Below, piece by piece: positions 1 through 5,849 of a stretch of DNA of 9,846 nt. Under the pieces are notes generated by a model that worked only from the letters and a program-made list of their open reading frames with translations, made no database searches and had not been told where the DNA came from. The translations under genes and the position numbers were made by a program. The stretch's first letter is position 1. Every line of letters begins with the position of its first letter. The DNA is from Gardnerella vaginalis (GTDB lineage: Bacteria; Actinomycetota; Actinomycetes; Actinomycetales; Bifidobacteriaceae): contig NZ_KQ961860.1 of NCBI RefSeq assembly GCF_001563665.1, positions 1 to 9,846 of the forward strand, written 5' to 3'.

Positions 1-91
1 TGTTACCAACAGTAAGAGTATTCTTCAACTCAGGAGAAAGCTTCTTAACAGACTTAGGAGCTGGAGCTGCAGGAGCAGAAGGCGCAGGAGC
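1..91 (-). repeat. Shared tail repeat, left inverted arm (in the GH101 gene)
   Basis: Read on the minus strand, these bases align without gaps to 9741-9831 on the plus strand with 82 of 91 identical. They encode APAPSAPAAPAPKSVKKL and onward to TLTVGN. Similarity reaches the window edge, so the arm may be longer outside. Further into the GH101 linker the two genes stop aligning cleanly. Confidence 0.9.
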
Positions 92-3000
92 TGGAGGCAC
101 TACTGGCGCTGGTGGTTGAGGTGCTGGCGCAGGAACAACCGGAGCAGGTGGCTGAGGAGCTGGACCAGGCTTAGGCGTTACAGGACCAGGCTTAGGAGCT
201 GGAGGCACTACTGGCGCTGGAGTCTTAGGAGCAGTAAGACGCAACTCAGCTGCAGAAGCAAAGGTATTCGCAGGATTTCCAGCAGAAGTAAGAACTGTTA
301 TGCGAACTTTCTTAACATTCTGAATATCTTCACCAAAATCAGCTTTCTGCCAAGAACCACCAGTCTTAAACTCGCCAGACTTTTCGACTATCGTATTATC
401 AGCTTTAGTAATAGTGATCTTATATGACTTAATCTTTCCGTTAACACCACCACCAGTACGTGGCAAATAACGCAAACCATTGATAGTCATAGGCTTATTT
501 AGCGTAAACTCAAACCAAGCAGTACCATCTTTAACAGCATTGCCACCCCAGACAGTGTGCCACCAGGTGCCAGGATCATCGTCATTCGCTAATTCTGCTG
601 GACCTTCATTATCAGATCGCGGTTGATAGCTTCCAACTTCTATGCCATAAGCATTGCGAGCAACATCGTACTTATCGCTTGCATTATCAACTGGAGCATT
701 AGACATAAATGCATCTAGAACATCAAGCATATTTACAGCTTGAGCAAAATCGTCAGAAGTTGCATCTGTCTTCTCGATAATTGCATGAATACGACTTAGT
801 TGTTCAGCATAAGATTTTTGAACTTGGTCAATAAATTTCTCACACTTAGCATCCCACTTTTGCTTAATAGCATCATACTTAGCTTTAGCTTGCTCGCGCG
901 TTGCAGAGTCAAGCTTCTCTTCTCTAATCTTGAGGTTATCGAGTATGAAATCTCTATAACCGCCAAAATTAGCTTCATCATTACTAGTAACGCCGCTAGG
1001 CAAAGTCGCGTCTTTATCAGTAGAATAAATTCCAAACCACGTATCGCCATTTGCTCCACCAAGAACAGTGAACTTATGGTGCGCCGTAGTCCCTTCTGCT
1101 TTATCAAGAGGATCGTTACTCAATACACTTCCGTTGAACTCTCCTTCACCTGTAACAACAGCATATGTGCCTTTGCTTCCAGCTTGATAATCAAATTCAA
1201 CTGTGTATTTATGGCCTGGCTTGAACTCAAAGTTTTGCGGAACCGTTCGATATAGCAAATTATCTCTGCCAACTAAACCATTGACTTTAACAGACCAATC
1301 GCCACCCAATACGTCATCAACTTTCTTTACATCCCATCCATGTTGAGTAAATGGTGCATGCTTTTCAGAAAGATGAATACGATTATCTTCAACACCTTCT
1401 GTGCCACCGATAACGAACGGCCAAATACCTTGCGCATTATGCTCAAAGTCATTGTCAAGTCCAGTTACTTCGCCTTTGTTATTGAACTTCAGACCAGTGT
1501 ATTCATTTTCAACAACGCGAACATCATCGAAATAGGTATCTCCTTCGCCACTATGCTCAAGTTCCAAAGTAGTTTCACCACTTGCTGGAGCAGTAAAGAA
1601 CACATACATGTTCTGGAAATAGCTGCTGCCACCAACCGTTGAAGAATTAGTATTATGAGAGTAAGCCTTCACATAATTCTTTGCAATACTGCGCATAGTT
1701 TCATTAGTAGCTAATACTTTATCTCCAGATCGCACAGTCATACGCGCAGCAGCGGAAGATCGATTATCAACACCAACATACAATGCGTAATGTTTTCCAG
1801 GCTTCAAATCAGTAATCTTCTGACTTACTTTTACTTTCCCACTAAGCTTAAGCATCGGATTACTAAATTGACTCTTAGCAATACTTGCTTTTCCAGCACC
1901 AACAGAGTTCCAATTCTTGCTTAATGAGTCTTCACCGCCATTGAAGCCAGCATCTACAACATGCATGCCTTCACTCCAAGTTACATTCAATTGTTTTGCG
2001 TCCACAGAACCTTTATAAATAACATATGGAGTTTCAGCTTTAGCGTTCAAAGTAACTTGACCGTTAGCAACATTCACAACAGTTCGATTAGTCTTACCAA
2101 GATCTGTCAACTTGTAAACAGTAACGTTTTGAAGATTCTCCCAGCCCTTAGGCAAGGTCCAAGTAGTTGAACCACCCTTGGTATTCCAGTGATAAAGCTT
2201 TTGATCACTATCTTTTACAAGCTTTCCAGAATTTACATCCCAGAGCCATGGCAAAAGATAAGATTCTGTACCACCTTGACCGCTATCACCAGCAGAAACA
2301 GCTCCAGATGCAACTATCTTGTCGTTTAATTTGATAGTGCGATTGCGATACTCAGCCGACTTTGAATCATTAGATCCACGAGAGATAACAAGCTTATTGC
2401 CATTAGCATCAGCAAGATCAATTTGCTCATTACTGTTATTAGTCTTAGGATCGCGCACGGAAGAAGCATCTAATGGGCTATTTACCCAACGAACTACTTT
2501 GAAATGCTGAATAAACTTAGTAGACAAATCATGCGTAAATAGATTCGAAATGTAAGCATCATAATCATTACGACCTTGCCAGCCTTCGAAATCCTTCATA
2601 TTGTAGCCACCAAGCAACGGAGCATTAGCTGCGCCGCCATAGCTCGGGAAGTCACCTACCCAGCTATCTTTTTGATGGTTGCGAAGGAAGCGCATAACTT
2701 GAGAGTTTTCTCCCTTCATCTTAAAGCCACCGTAAGTTAAATCAGCAGCCCAATGTTGGAATGTTGAATCATATTCGTTTCCAGCACCCCATTCTGTAGT
2801 CATTCGCCATTTATTGTCGTTAATCATCTTCGACATCTTGCGAGTTTCCCAAGAATCTTCAGTGCCGCTTGTTTGATTGCCCCAAACGTCAAGATAAATG
2901 AAGTCCATATTATCTTTGACTTCTTTTTTCAGATCCCCAAAGCGATTCTTTCGAGAGTTGGAAGCCAAATCATAAATACCATCTATGCCAATACCTTGAT

Positions 3001-5161
3001 CAAGCCAATTCCAGCCGTAACGAAGACTTCCACCTTTACCATTACGGCGCACCATCTGCTCGCTAAAGGCTTTAGCTTCCGGATACATTTCTGAAGCATT
3101 AACATGCACGCCGAAACGAGCGCCATACTTCTTACCTTTTTCCATTAAGGTGTTCATATCCGCAGCGCCGCCAGCACGCTTGTTGATATCACCATAATCT
3201 GGGTGACCAGAATCATGGCCTTCATTGCCGTAACCCTTTAAGAGCACAGACTGACCAAGACCATCGGTATTAAGAGCAACTTTCTTAACATTATCAAGAG
3301 TTGTAAGGAATGGATTTTGTGCTTGGCTACCAAAGTTCATAGCAATTCGCCAAGCAACTAATTCAGGAACTTCTTCACACTTGTAAGGATTGTTCATAAT
3401 ATCGCGGTAAGCAATAGCGCCATCCTGCCAAGTGATTACACCATCGTTATTTTCATCGCCACTAATAACTACAGCAGACTTTGGCATATCCGTTTCGCCA
3501 ACAGTGTACTTATTTCCTTTGCTATCAGAAACAATGCGATGATAATACCAAGGAGCGCTTGTTAAGCCAAACTGCGTTCCTTTAGATTCTTGCTTTGCAG
3601 ATGCAATTACTCGAGTATTCTTAGAACCACCTTCAATTCCAGAAAATGCAACAGTTCCATTATGTTCAGAATTACTCCACAAACCAGCGCTTAGCTGATT
3701 ATTAGAAACAAAGCCATACGTGTAATCGCCATTGTCTTTAAGAGTATACCCATCTGTAATTGCAAAAGTTTTATCTCCAGGAATCTGCGTATTTGACGAC
3801 ATACGAGCTCCTGTAAATGTAGCTCCTTCTTGAGAGCTGTTTACAGAAACTAGATTATTCTCAGGGAAGTAAAGCGTTTGAACTGGATTTTGTTCACCAG
3901 CTTTATTTTCAATTTTTGTAACATCAAAATGTAGCTGATTTTTCTCAACAGTTATCTCAACGCTAATTTCTGCATCAATATTATGACCTGGATCTTTAAC
4001 GCTAAGAACATATTGAGCTTTAGCGTTGCTTAATTTCTTAAACTGAACATCTGAATCCTTTAACTCAACATTTGTACCGTTAATAGAAACAGTATGAATA
4101 TTATTACTCTGAGCATCCATTACATGATTCTCAAGCTTTTTCATAGTGTAATAAGATACAGCTGGGAAATTCTTATGGAGCACAACATCCATATCTTCAG
4201 TTTGCAATTTTTCAGTTTCAAATACTGAAGACTTTTTCAAAGTTATATTATTTAATTTAACATCTGAGCCATCGAGTTTAATCTCTTGCTTGAATTCATC
4301 ATAGCCAGCTGCAACAATAGACAGCTTGTGTTTACCAAGCTCTAAACCAGAGAATTCAAATGCGCCATCGCTTTTAGTGCGAATAACTTTATCGTCTAAT
4401 TGAACTCTTGCATCGCTGATTGCAGAAGAATTATCACCAATGACTTTTCCGGAAATCTTATATGTTTGGCTAGGAGCATCTGGATCTTTAATTTCAACAT
4501 CAGTTAGCTCGCTATTATAAGCACCAGCTTTCATAGCGAGTTTTTTAGAAAGATTATTTTTAATGCTGTTATAGTCAACAGTGAATGCCTTCGTTCTATT
4601 AACAAAGAGGACTGCACTGCCATCTGCCCAGTGAATGTTTATCTCAGTTTTTTCGCCAGCTTTTGGAGCGGGTAATCTATTACCTTTAAACCAATCGCCG
4701 TTGCCGTTAGAATACGTCTGCCAGAACCATCCGCCAGAATCAAAACCTATAAATAAGCCATTTCCAGGATCTTTATAACCGAGATAGAATCCAAATCTAT
4801 TCTTAGTTCCATCTTCTTTAGTTCTAATAGTTGTAGCAAAACTACCGGAATCTGCAAAATTGTATTCCTTATTGTTAATAGCTACAGCAGGATAGCTATT
4901 AGGGTTATTAGCAGCATTACCATTCTGAGCACTAGCTTTGAAGTGATACCACCCAGAATCCTTTTCTAAAACTTCGCCGGCTTTTTTCGTATGAGGGTCT
5001 AACGCCCACGCTAAAGCGGTTTGAGGTGTTTCAGAACTTGCAACAACCGCTTGCGAAGCAACAGAGTCATTAGCCCATGCAGGAATAGCAAAAGCAAAAC
5101 TACCTGCCAACGGCATTATTGACAGTGTAGCTGCTACTGTGCCAGCCACCAATCGTTTCAT
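1..5161 (-). CDS. Secreted endo-alpha-N-acetylgalactosaminidase (GH101), C-terminus beyond window
   Basis: GH101 enzymes (B. longum EngBF, S. pneumoniae SpGH101) release Gal-beta-1,3-GalNAc from Ser/Thr of mucin-type glycoproteins at the cell surface. The frame is open from ATG 5161-5159 to the window edge (1720 residues). Residues 1-30 form a signal peptide, probably cut after AWA (30). In order: a concanavalin-like beta domain (about 31-230), a carboxypeptidase-regulatory-like beta sandwich (234-310), a galactose-mutarotase-like domain (about 311-560), an EF-hand-like DxNxDGxxxxxD loop from D569, and the catalytic barrel with GYGNEGHDSGH (643-653), nucleophile D758 in YLDVWGN and acid/base E790 in TTEWGAG. 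The 32-residue spacing matches D764/E796 recalled for SpGH101. Next come galactose-binding-like domains (about 1068-1225 and 1235-1412), a charged helical stretch (1414-1495), an F5/8C (CBM32-like) module (1498-1643) with WWHTVW, a Pro-rich linker (1645-1702) and the tail KSVKKLSPELKNTLTVGN. No membrane anchor is visible; it should lie outside. EngBF is about 1966 residues, so roughly 200 or more may be missing. The family call is very secure; anchoring is inferred. Confidence 0.96.
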   Translation of the reverse strand, partial: MKRLVAGTVAATLSIMPLAGSFAFAIPAWANDSVASQAVVASSETPQTALAWALDPHTKKAGEVLEKDSGWYHFKASAQNGNAANNPNSYPAVAINNKEYNFADSGSFATTIRTKEDGTKNRFGFYLGYKDPGNGLFIGFDSGGWFWQTYSNGNGDWFKGNRLPAPKAGEKTEINIHWADGSAVLFVNRTKAFTVDYNSIKNNLSKKLAMKAGAYNSELTDVEIKDPDAPSQTYKISGKVIGDNSSAISDARVQLDDKVIRTKSDGAFEFSGLELGKHKLSIVAAGYDEFKQEIKLDGSDVKLNNITLKKSSVFETEKLQTEDMDVVLHKNFPAVSYYTMKKLENHVMDAQSNNIHTVSINGTNVELKDSDVQFKKLSNAKAQYVLSVKDPGHNIDAEISVEITVEKNQLHFDVTKIENKAGEQNPVQTLYFPENNLVSVNSSQEGATFTGARMSSNTQIPGDKTFAITDGYTLKDNGDYTYGFVSNNQLSAGLWSNSEHNGTVAFSGIEGGSKNTRVIASAKQESKGTQFGLTSAPWYYHRIVSDSKGNKYTVGETDMPKSAVVISGDENNDGVITWQDGAIAYRDIMNNPYKCEEVPELVAWRIAMNFGSQAQNPFLTTLDNVKKVALNTDGLGQSVLLKGYGNEGHDSGHPDYGDINKRAGGAADMNTLMEKGKKYGARFGVHVNASEMYPEAKAFSEQMVRRNGKGGSLRYGWNWLDQGIGIDGIYDLASNSRKNRFGDLKKEVKDNMDFIYLDVWGNQTSGTEDSWETRKMSKMINDNKWRMTTEWGAGNEYDSTFQHWAADLTYGGFKMKGENSQVMRFLRNHQKDSWVGDFPSYGGAANAPLLGGYNMKDFEGWQGRNDYDAYISNLFTHDLSTKFIQHFKVVRWVNSPLDASSVRDPKTNNSNEQIDLADANGNKLVISRGSNDSKSAEYRNRTIKLNDKIVASGAVSAGDSGQGGTESYLLPWLWDVNSGKLVKDSDQKLYHWNTKGGSTTWTLPKGWENLQNVTVYKLTDLGKTNRTVVNVANGQVTLNAKAETPYVIYKGSVDAKQLNVTWSEGMHVVDAGFNGGEDSLSKNWNSVGAGKASIAKSQFSNPMLKLSGKVKVSQKITDLKPGKHYALYVGVDNRSSAAARMTVRSGDKVLATNETMRSIAKNYVKAYSHNTNSSTVGGSSYFQNMYVFFTAPASGETTLELEHSGEGDTYFDDVRVVENEYTGLKFNNKGEVTGLDNDFEHNAQGIWPFVIGGTEGVEDNRIHLSEKHAPFTQHGWDVKKVDDVLGGDWSVKVNGLVGRDNLLYRTVPQNFEFKPGHKYTVEFDYQAGSKGTYAVVTGEGEFNGSVLSNDPLDKAEGTTAHHKFTVLGGANGDTWFGIYSTDKDATLPSGVTSNDEANFGGYRDFILDNLKIREEKLDSATREQAKAKYDAIKQKWDAKCEKFIDQVQKSYAEQLSRIHAIIEKTDATSDDFAQAVNMLDVLDAFMSNAPVDNASDKYDVARNAYGIEVGSYQPRSDNEGPAELANDDDPGTWWHTVWGGNAVKDGTAWFEFTLNKPMTINGLRYLPRTGGGVNGKIKSYKITITKADNTIVEKSGEFKTGGSWQKADFGEDIQNVKKVRITVLTSAGNPANTFASAAELRLTAPKTPAPVVPPAPKPGPVTPKPGPAPQPPAPVVPAPAPQPPAPVVPPAPAPSAPAAPAPKSVKKLSPELKNTLTVGN
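86..220 (-). repeat. Direct repeats in the GH101 Pro-rich linker
   Basis: A 27-base unit occurs identically at 86-112 and 194-220, a period of 108 bases (36 codons), encoding PAPVVPPAP. Inside, GGACCAGGCTTAGG occurs at 162-175 and 183-196, period 21 bases (7 codons). Both periods are multiples of three, so gain or loss of a unit would change stalk length while keeping the frame. Confidence 0.85.
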
Positions 5162-5166
5162 ACTTT

Positions 5167-5173
5167 TCCTTTT
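5167..5173 (-). promoter_or_regulatory. Ribosome binding site of the GH101 gene
   Basis: On the minus strand AAAAGGA sits five bases before the ATG at 5161. It fixes this start: upstream the frame has no ATG before an in-frame TAA, and the signal peptide begins at once (MKRLVAG). Confidence 0.8.
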
Positions 5174-5206
5174 CTCAACTGTGAGAATTTTTGGGATTAA
5201 CCCAAA
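5172..5206 (-). other. Two tandem hairpins next to the GH101 ribosome binding site
   Basis: In the minus-strand RNA, TTTGGG/CCCAAA (5206-5201 and 5195-5190, loop 5) is followed after two bases by TTCTCA/TGAGAA (5187-5182 and 5177-5172, loop 4). The second stem abuts the AAAAGGA ribosome binding site. They could affect ribosome access or transcript stability; each stem is only six pairs. Confidence 0.4.
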
Positions 5207-5234
5207 TCTTGAACTCAAACTAACTTATAACTTT

Positions 5235-5256
5235 GCGCGCTCACCGCTGGGCGCGC
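5235..5256 (-). other. GC-rich hairpin in the GH101 leader
   Basis: Two GCGCGC arms (5235-5240 and 5251-5256) flank ten bases, with two more pairs possible inside after one mismatch in the minus-strand RNA. No U-run follows on either strand, so it is not an intrinsic terminator. It is the most stable-looking structure in the leader. Confidence 0.5.
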
Positions 5257-5322
5257 TGTAATGACCAATAAAATATGACGAATATCAAAAATAGAAAAAC
5301 CAATTATCTACTCGGAACTAGC

Positions 5323-5331
5323 ACCTCCTTT
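5323..5331 (-). promoter_or_regulatory. Near-perfect Shine-Dalgarno with no matching gene
   Basis: The minus strand reads AAAGGAGGT, a full match to the anti-Shine-Dalgarno core and better than the site used by the GH101 start 162 bases downstream. No ATG follows at a usable distance. A GTG overlaps its end and a TTG lies about 20 bases on. It may be a ribosome standby site, part of a leader switch, or the remnant of a leader peptide. Confidence 0.5.
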
Positions 5332-5351
5332 TTCTTTCTTGTATACACAAC

Positions 5352-5361
5352 TAGCGCGCTA
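5352..5361. promoter_or_regulatory. Palindrome TAGCGCGCTA in the early GH101 leader
   Basis: A ten-base perfect palindrome with a GCGCGC core lies about 35 bases downstream of the predicted GH101 transcript start. The same core appears twice in the 5235-5256 hairpin, so all three GCGCGC islands of the spacer lie in this leader. Confidence 0.4.
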
Positions 5362-5402
5362 CATTACGCTCTAAATCGAGTACACGAAACAGTGTAAAAG
5401 TA

Positions 5403-5430
5403 ATTATATACCTAGTTTGCAAAAAGTAAA
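5403..5430 (-). promoter_or_regulatory. Candidate promoter of the GH101 gene
   Basis: On the minus strand a perfect -10 TATAAT (5408-5403) follows TTTACT (5430-5425, four of six matches to TTGACA) after 16 bases. Transcription would begin near 5396, leaving a leader of about 235 bases that contains hairpins and an unused Shine-Dalgarno. AT-rich DNA gives chance -10 matches, so confidence is moderate. Confidence 0.45.
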
Positions 5431-5480
5431 ACGAAAATTAGTAATTATTTATATATATAGGAGGCATAGGTTTATTTTTC

Positions 5481-5494
5481 CTTGAAATATCAAG
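5481..5494. promoter_or_regulatory. Short inverted repeat CTTGA-AATA-TCAAG beside the C10 tract
   Basis: Five-base arms separated by four bases end 15 bases before the C10 tract. It may be a factor-binding site whose phasing to other sites is altered by tract length. Such short repeats also arise by chance in AT-rich DNA. Confidence 0.25.
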
Positions 5495-5509
5495 CATATT
5501 AAAATGATG

Positions 5510-5519
5510 CCCCCCCCCC
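5510..5519. repeat. C10/G10 homopolymer tract between the divergent genes
   Basis: Ten consecutive C's on the plus strand (ten G's on the minus) stand in otherwise AT-rich DNA. Tracts of this length are prone to slipped-strand mispairing and are a known basis of phase variation for surface proteins. The tract lies about 80 bases upstream of the GH101 -35 and 215 bases upstream of the GH95 -35. The length in a raw sequence may also reflect sequencing uncertainty. Confidence 0.9.
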
Positions 5520-5616
5520 GTGAAAAAATAGTTATATCTGTTTTATTTACAATTTTTTGTAGAAAAACCAACATTTAACTATTATTTAATTGATACTACA
5601 AATATCCGATTCTTGT

Positions 5617-5626
5617 GTCACGTGAC
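5617..5626. promoter_or_regulatory. Perfect palindrome GTCACGTGAC
   Basis: This ten-base perfect palindrome is relatively GC-rich in AT-rich surroundings. It lies about 110 bases upstream of the GH95 -35 and about 190 bases upstream of the GH101 -35. It could be a shared control site; function unknown. Confidence 0.35.
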
Positions 5627-5715
5627 TTTACATTTTATAGCAATAAAAATATCTATTATATTCCCTTAAAATAAAGGCTCATACTAATTGAAAACGCCTA
5701 TCCTTTATGCTAATC

Positions 5716-5728
5716 TTACGAATCGTAA
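5716..5728. promoter_or_regulatory. Palindrome TTACGA-A-TCGTAA upstream of the GH95 promoter
   Basis: A 13-base perfect odd palindrome with six-base arms ends six bases before the candidate -35 (5735). The position suits an activator or a second repressor site. It differs from the 5761-5792 repeat, so a different factor is implied if both are functional. Confidence 0.4.
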
Positions 5729-5734
5729 ATTTAT

Positions 5735-5762
5735 TTTACAAAAGCATGATAAATAATATAGT
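5735..5762 (+). promoter_or_regulatory. Candidate promoter of the GH95 gene
   Basis: TTTACA (5735-5740) and TATAGT (5757-5762), each matching five of six consensus positions, are separated by 16 bases. The start would be near 5769, giving a leader of about 80 bases. The -10 overlaps the left arm of an 8-bp inverted repeat (5761-5792), as expected for a repressed promoter. Confidence 0.5.
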
Positions 5763-5792
5763 TAGCTTGACAACGCTGTTTTTAAAGCTAAC
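5761..5792. promoter_or_regulatory. Operator-like inverted repeat over the GH95 transcript start
   Basis: GTTAGCTT (5761-5768) and AAGCTAAC (5785-5792) are perfect inverted copies separated by 16 bases. The left arm overlaps the last bases of the candidate -10. The transcript would start inside or just after that arm, so the repeat is more likely a protein-binding DNA site than an RNA hairpin. The regulator is unknown and not encoded here. Confidence 0.5.
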
Positions 5793-5815
5793 CGTATCAA
5801 ATAATCACGCTTAAA

Positions 5816-5833
5816 AGTTGCAATGCAGCAACT
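5816..5833 (+). other. Hairpin just upstream of the GH95 ribosome binding site
   Basis: AGTTGC (5816-5821) and GCAACT (5828-5833) form a perfect six-base stem with a six-base loop, ending four bases before the Shine-Dalgarno. The loop and stem contain the alternative in-frame ATG at 5823. The position mirrors the hairpin beside the GH101 site. Confidence 0.4.
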
Positions 5834-5836
5834 CGC

Positions 5837-5846
5837 AAAAAGGAAG
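5837..5846 (+). promoter_or_regulatory. Ribosome binding site of the GH95 gene
   Basis: AAAAAGGAAG ends three bases before the ATG at 5850, with the AGGA core five bases away. This favours 5850 over the in-frame ATG at 5823, which would add nine residues and has no Shine-Dalgarno upstream. Confidence 0.8.
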
Positions 5847-5849
5847 AAT

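Larger units (their letters stand above)
5162..5849. other. Divergent intergenic regulatory region, no gene
   Basis: These 688 bases separate the two start codons and are much richer in A/T than the genes, except for three short GCGCGC islands near 5235-5256 and 5352-5361. I found no convincing coding frame: the few small frames lack a correctly spaced Shine-Dalgarno. The length is generous for a simple back-to-back promoter pair. The region holds two promoter candidates, a C10 tract, several palindromes and leader hairpins, each listed separately. No tRNA or terminator is apparent; none is expected, because transcription leaves in both directions. Confidence 0.85.

Noticed and set aside
86..220. 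Repeats as a CRISPR array
   Set aside because: They encode an in-frame Pro/Ala-rich linker, have only two full copies and no regular unique spacers.
800..1255. Open frame on the plus strand inside the GH101 gene
   Set aside because: It is antisense to a continuous, recognisable GH101 reading frame and has no ribosome binding site or recognisable domain. The same holds for the other short frames opposite or shifted within both genes.
5235..5256. GC-rich hairpin as an intrinsic terminator
   Set aside because: No run of T follows on either strand, and both genes are transcribed away from this spacer.
5241..5303. TTG-initiated hydrophobic 20-residue frame on the minus strand after the orphan Shine-Dalgarno
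   Set aside because: The spacing of about 20 bases is too long for efficient initiation, TTG is a weak start, and the stop falls in the GC-rich hairpin. Kept only as part of the leader observation.
5504..5578. Small frame MMPPPREK... running through the C10 tract (24 residues)
   Set aside because: A change of one C in either direction brings an early stop, which is tempting as a phase-variable leader peptide, but there is no Shine-Dalgarno before the ATG and no conserved feature in the peptide.
5767..5772. Perfect -35 TTGACA before the GH95 gene
   Set aside because: No -10 lies 16-18 bases downstream; the nearest (TATCAA at 5795) needs a 22-base spacer. TTTACA-16-TATAGT just upstream fits better.
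5823..5849. Alternative in-frame ATG for the GH95 gene
   Set aside because: It has no Shine-Dalgarno upstream and would place the real one inside the coding sequence; the 5850 start gives a normal signal peptide.
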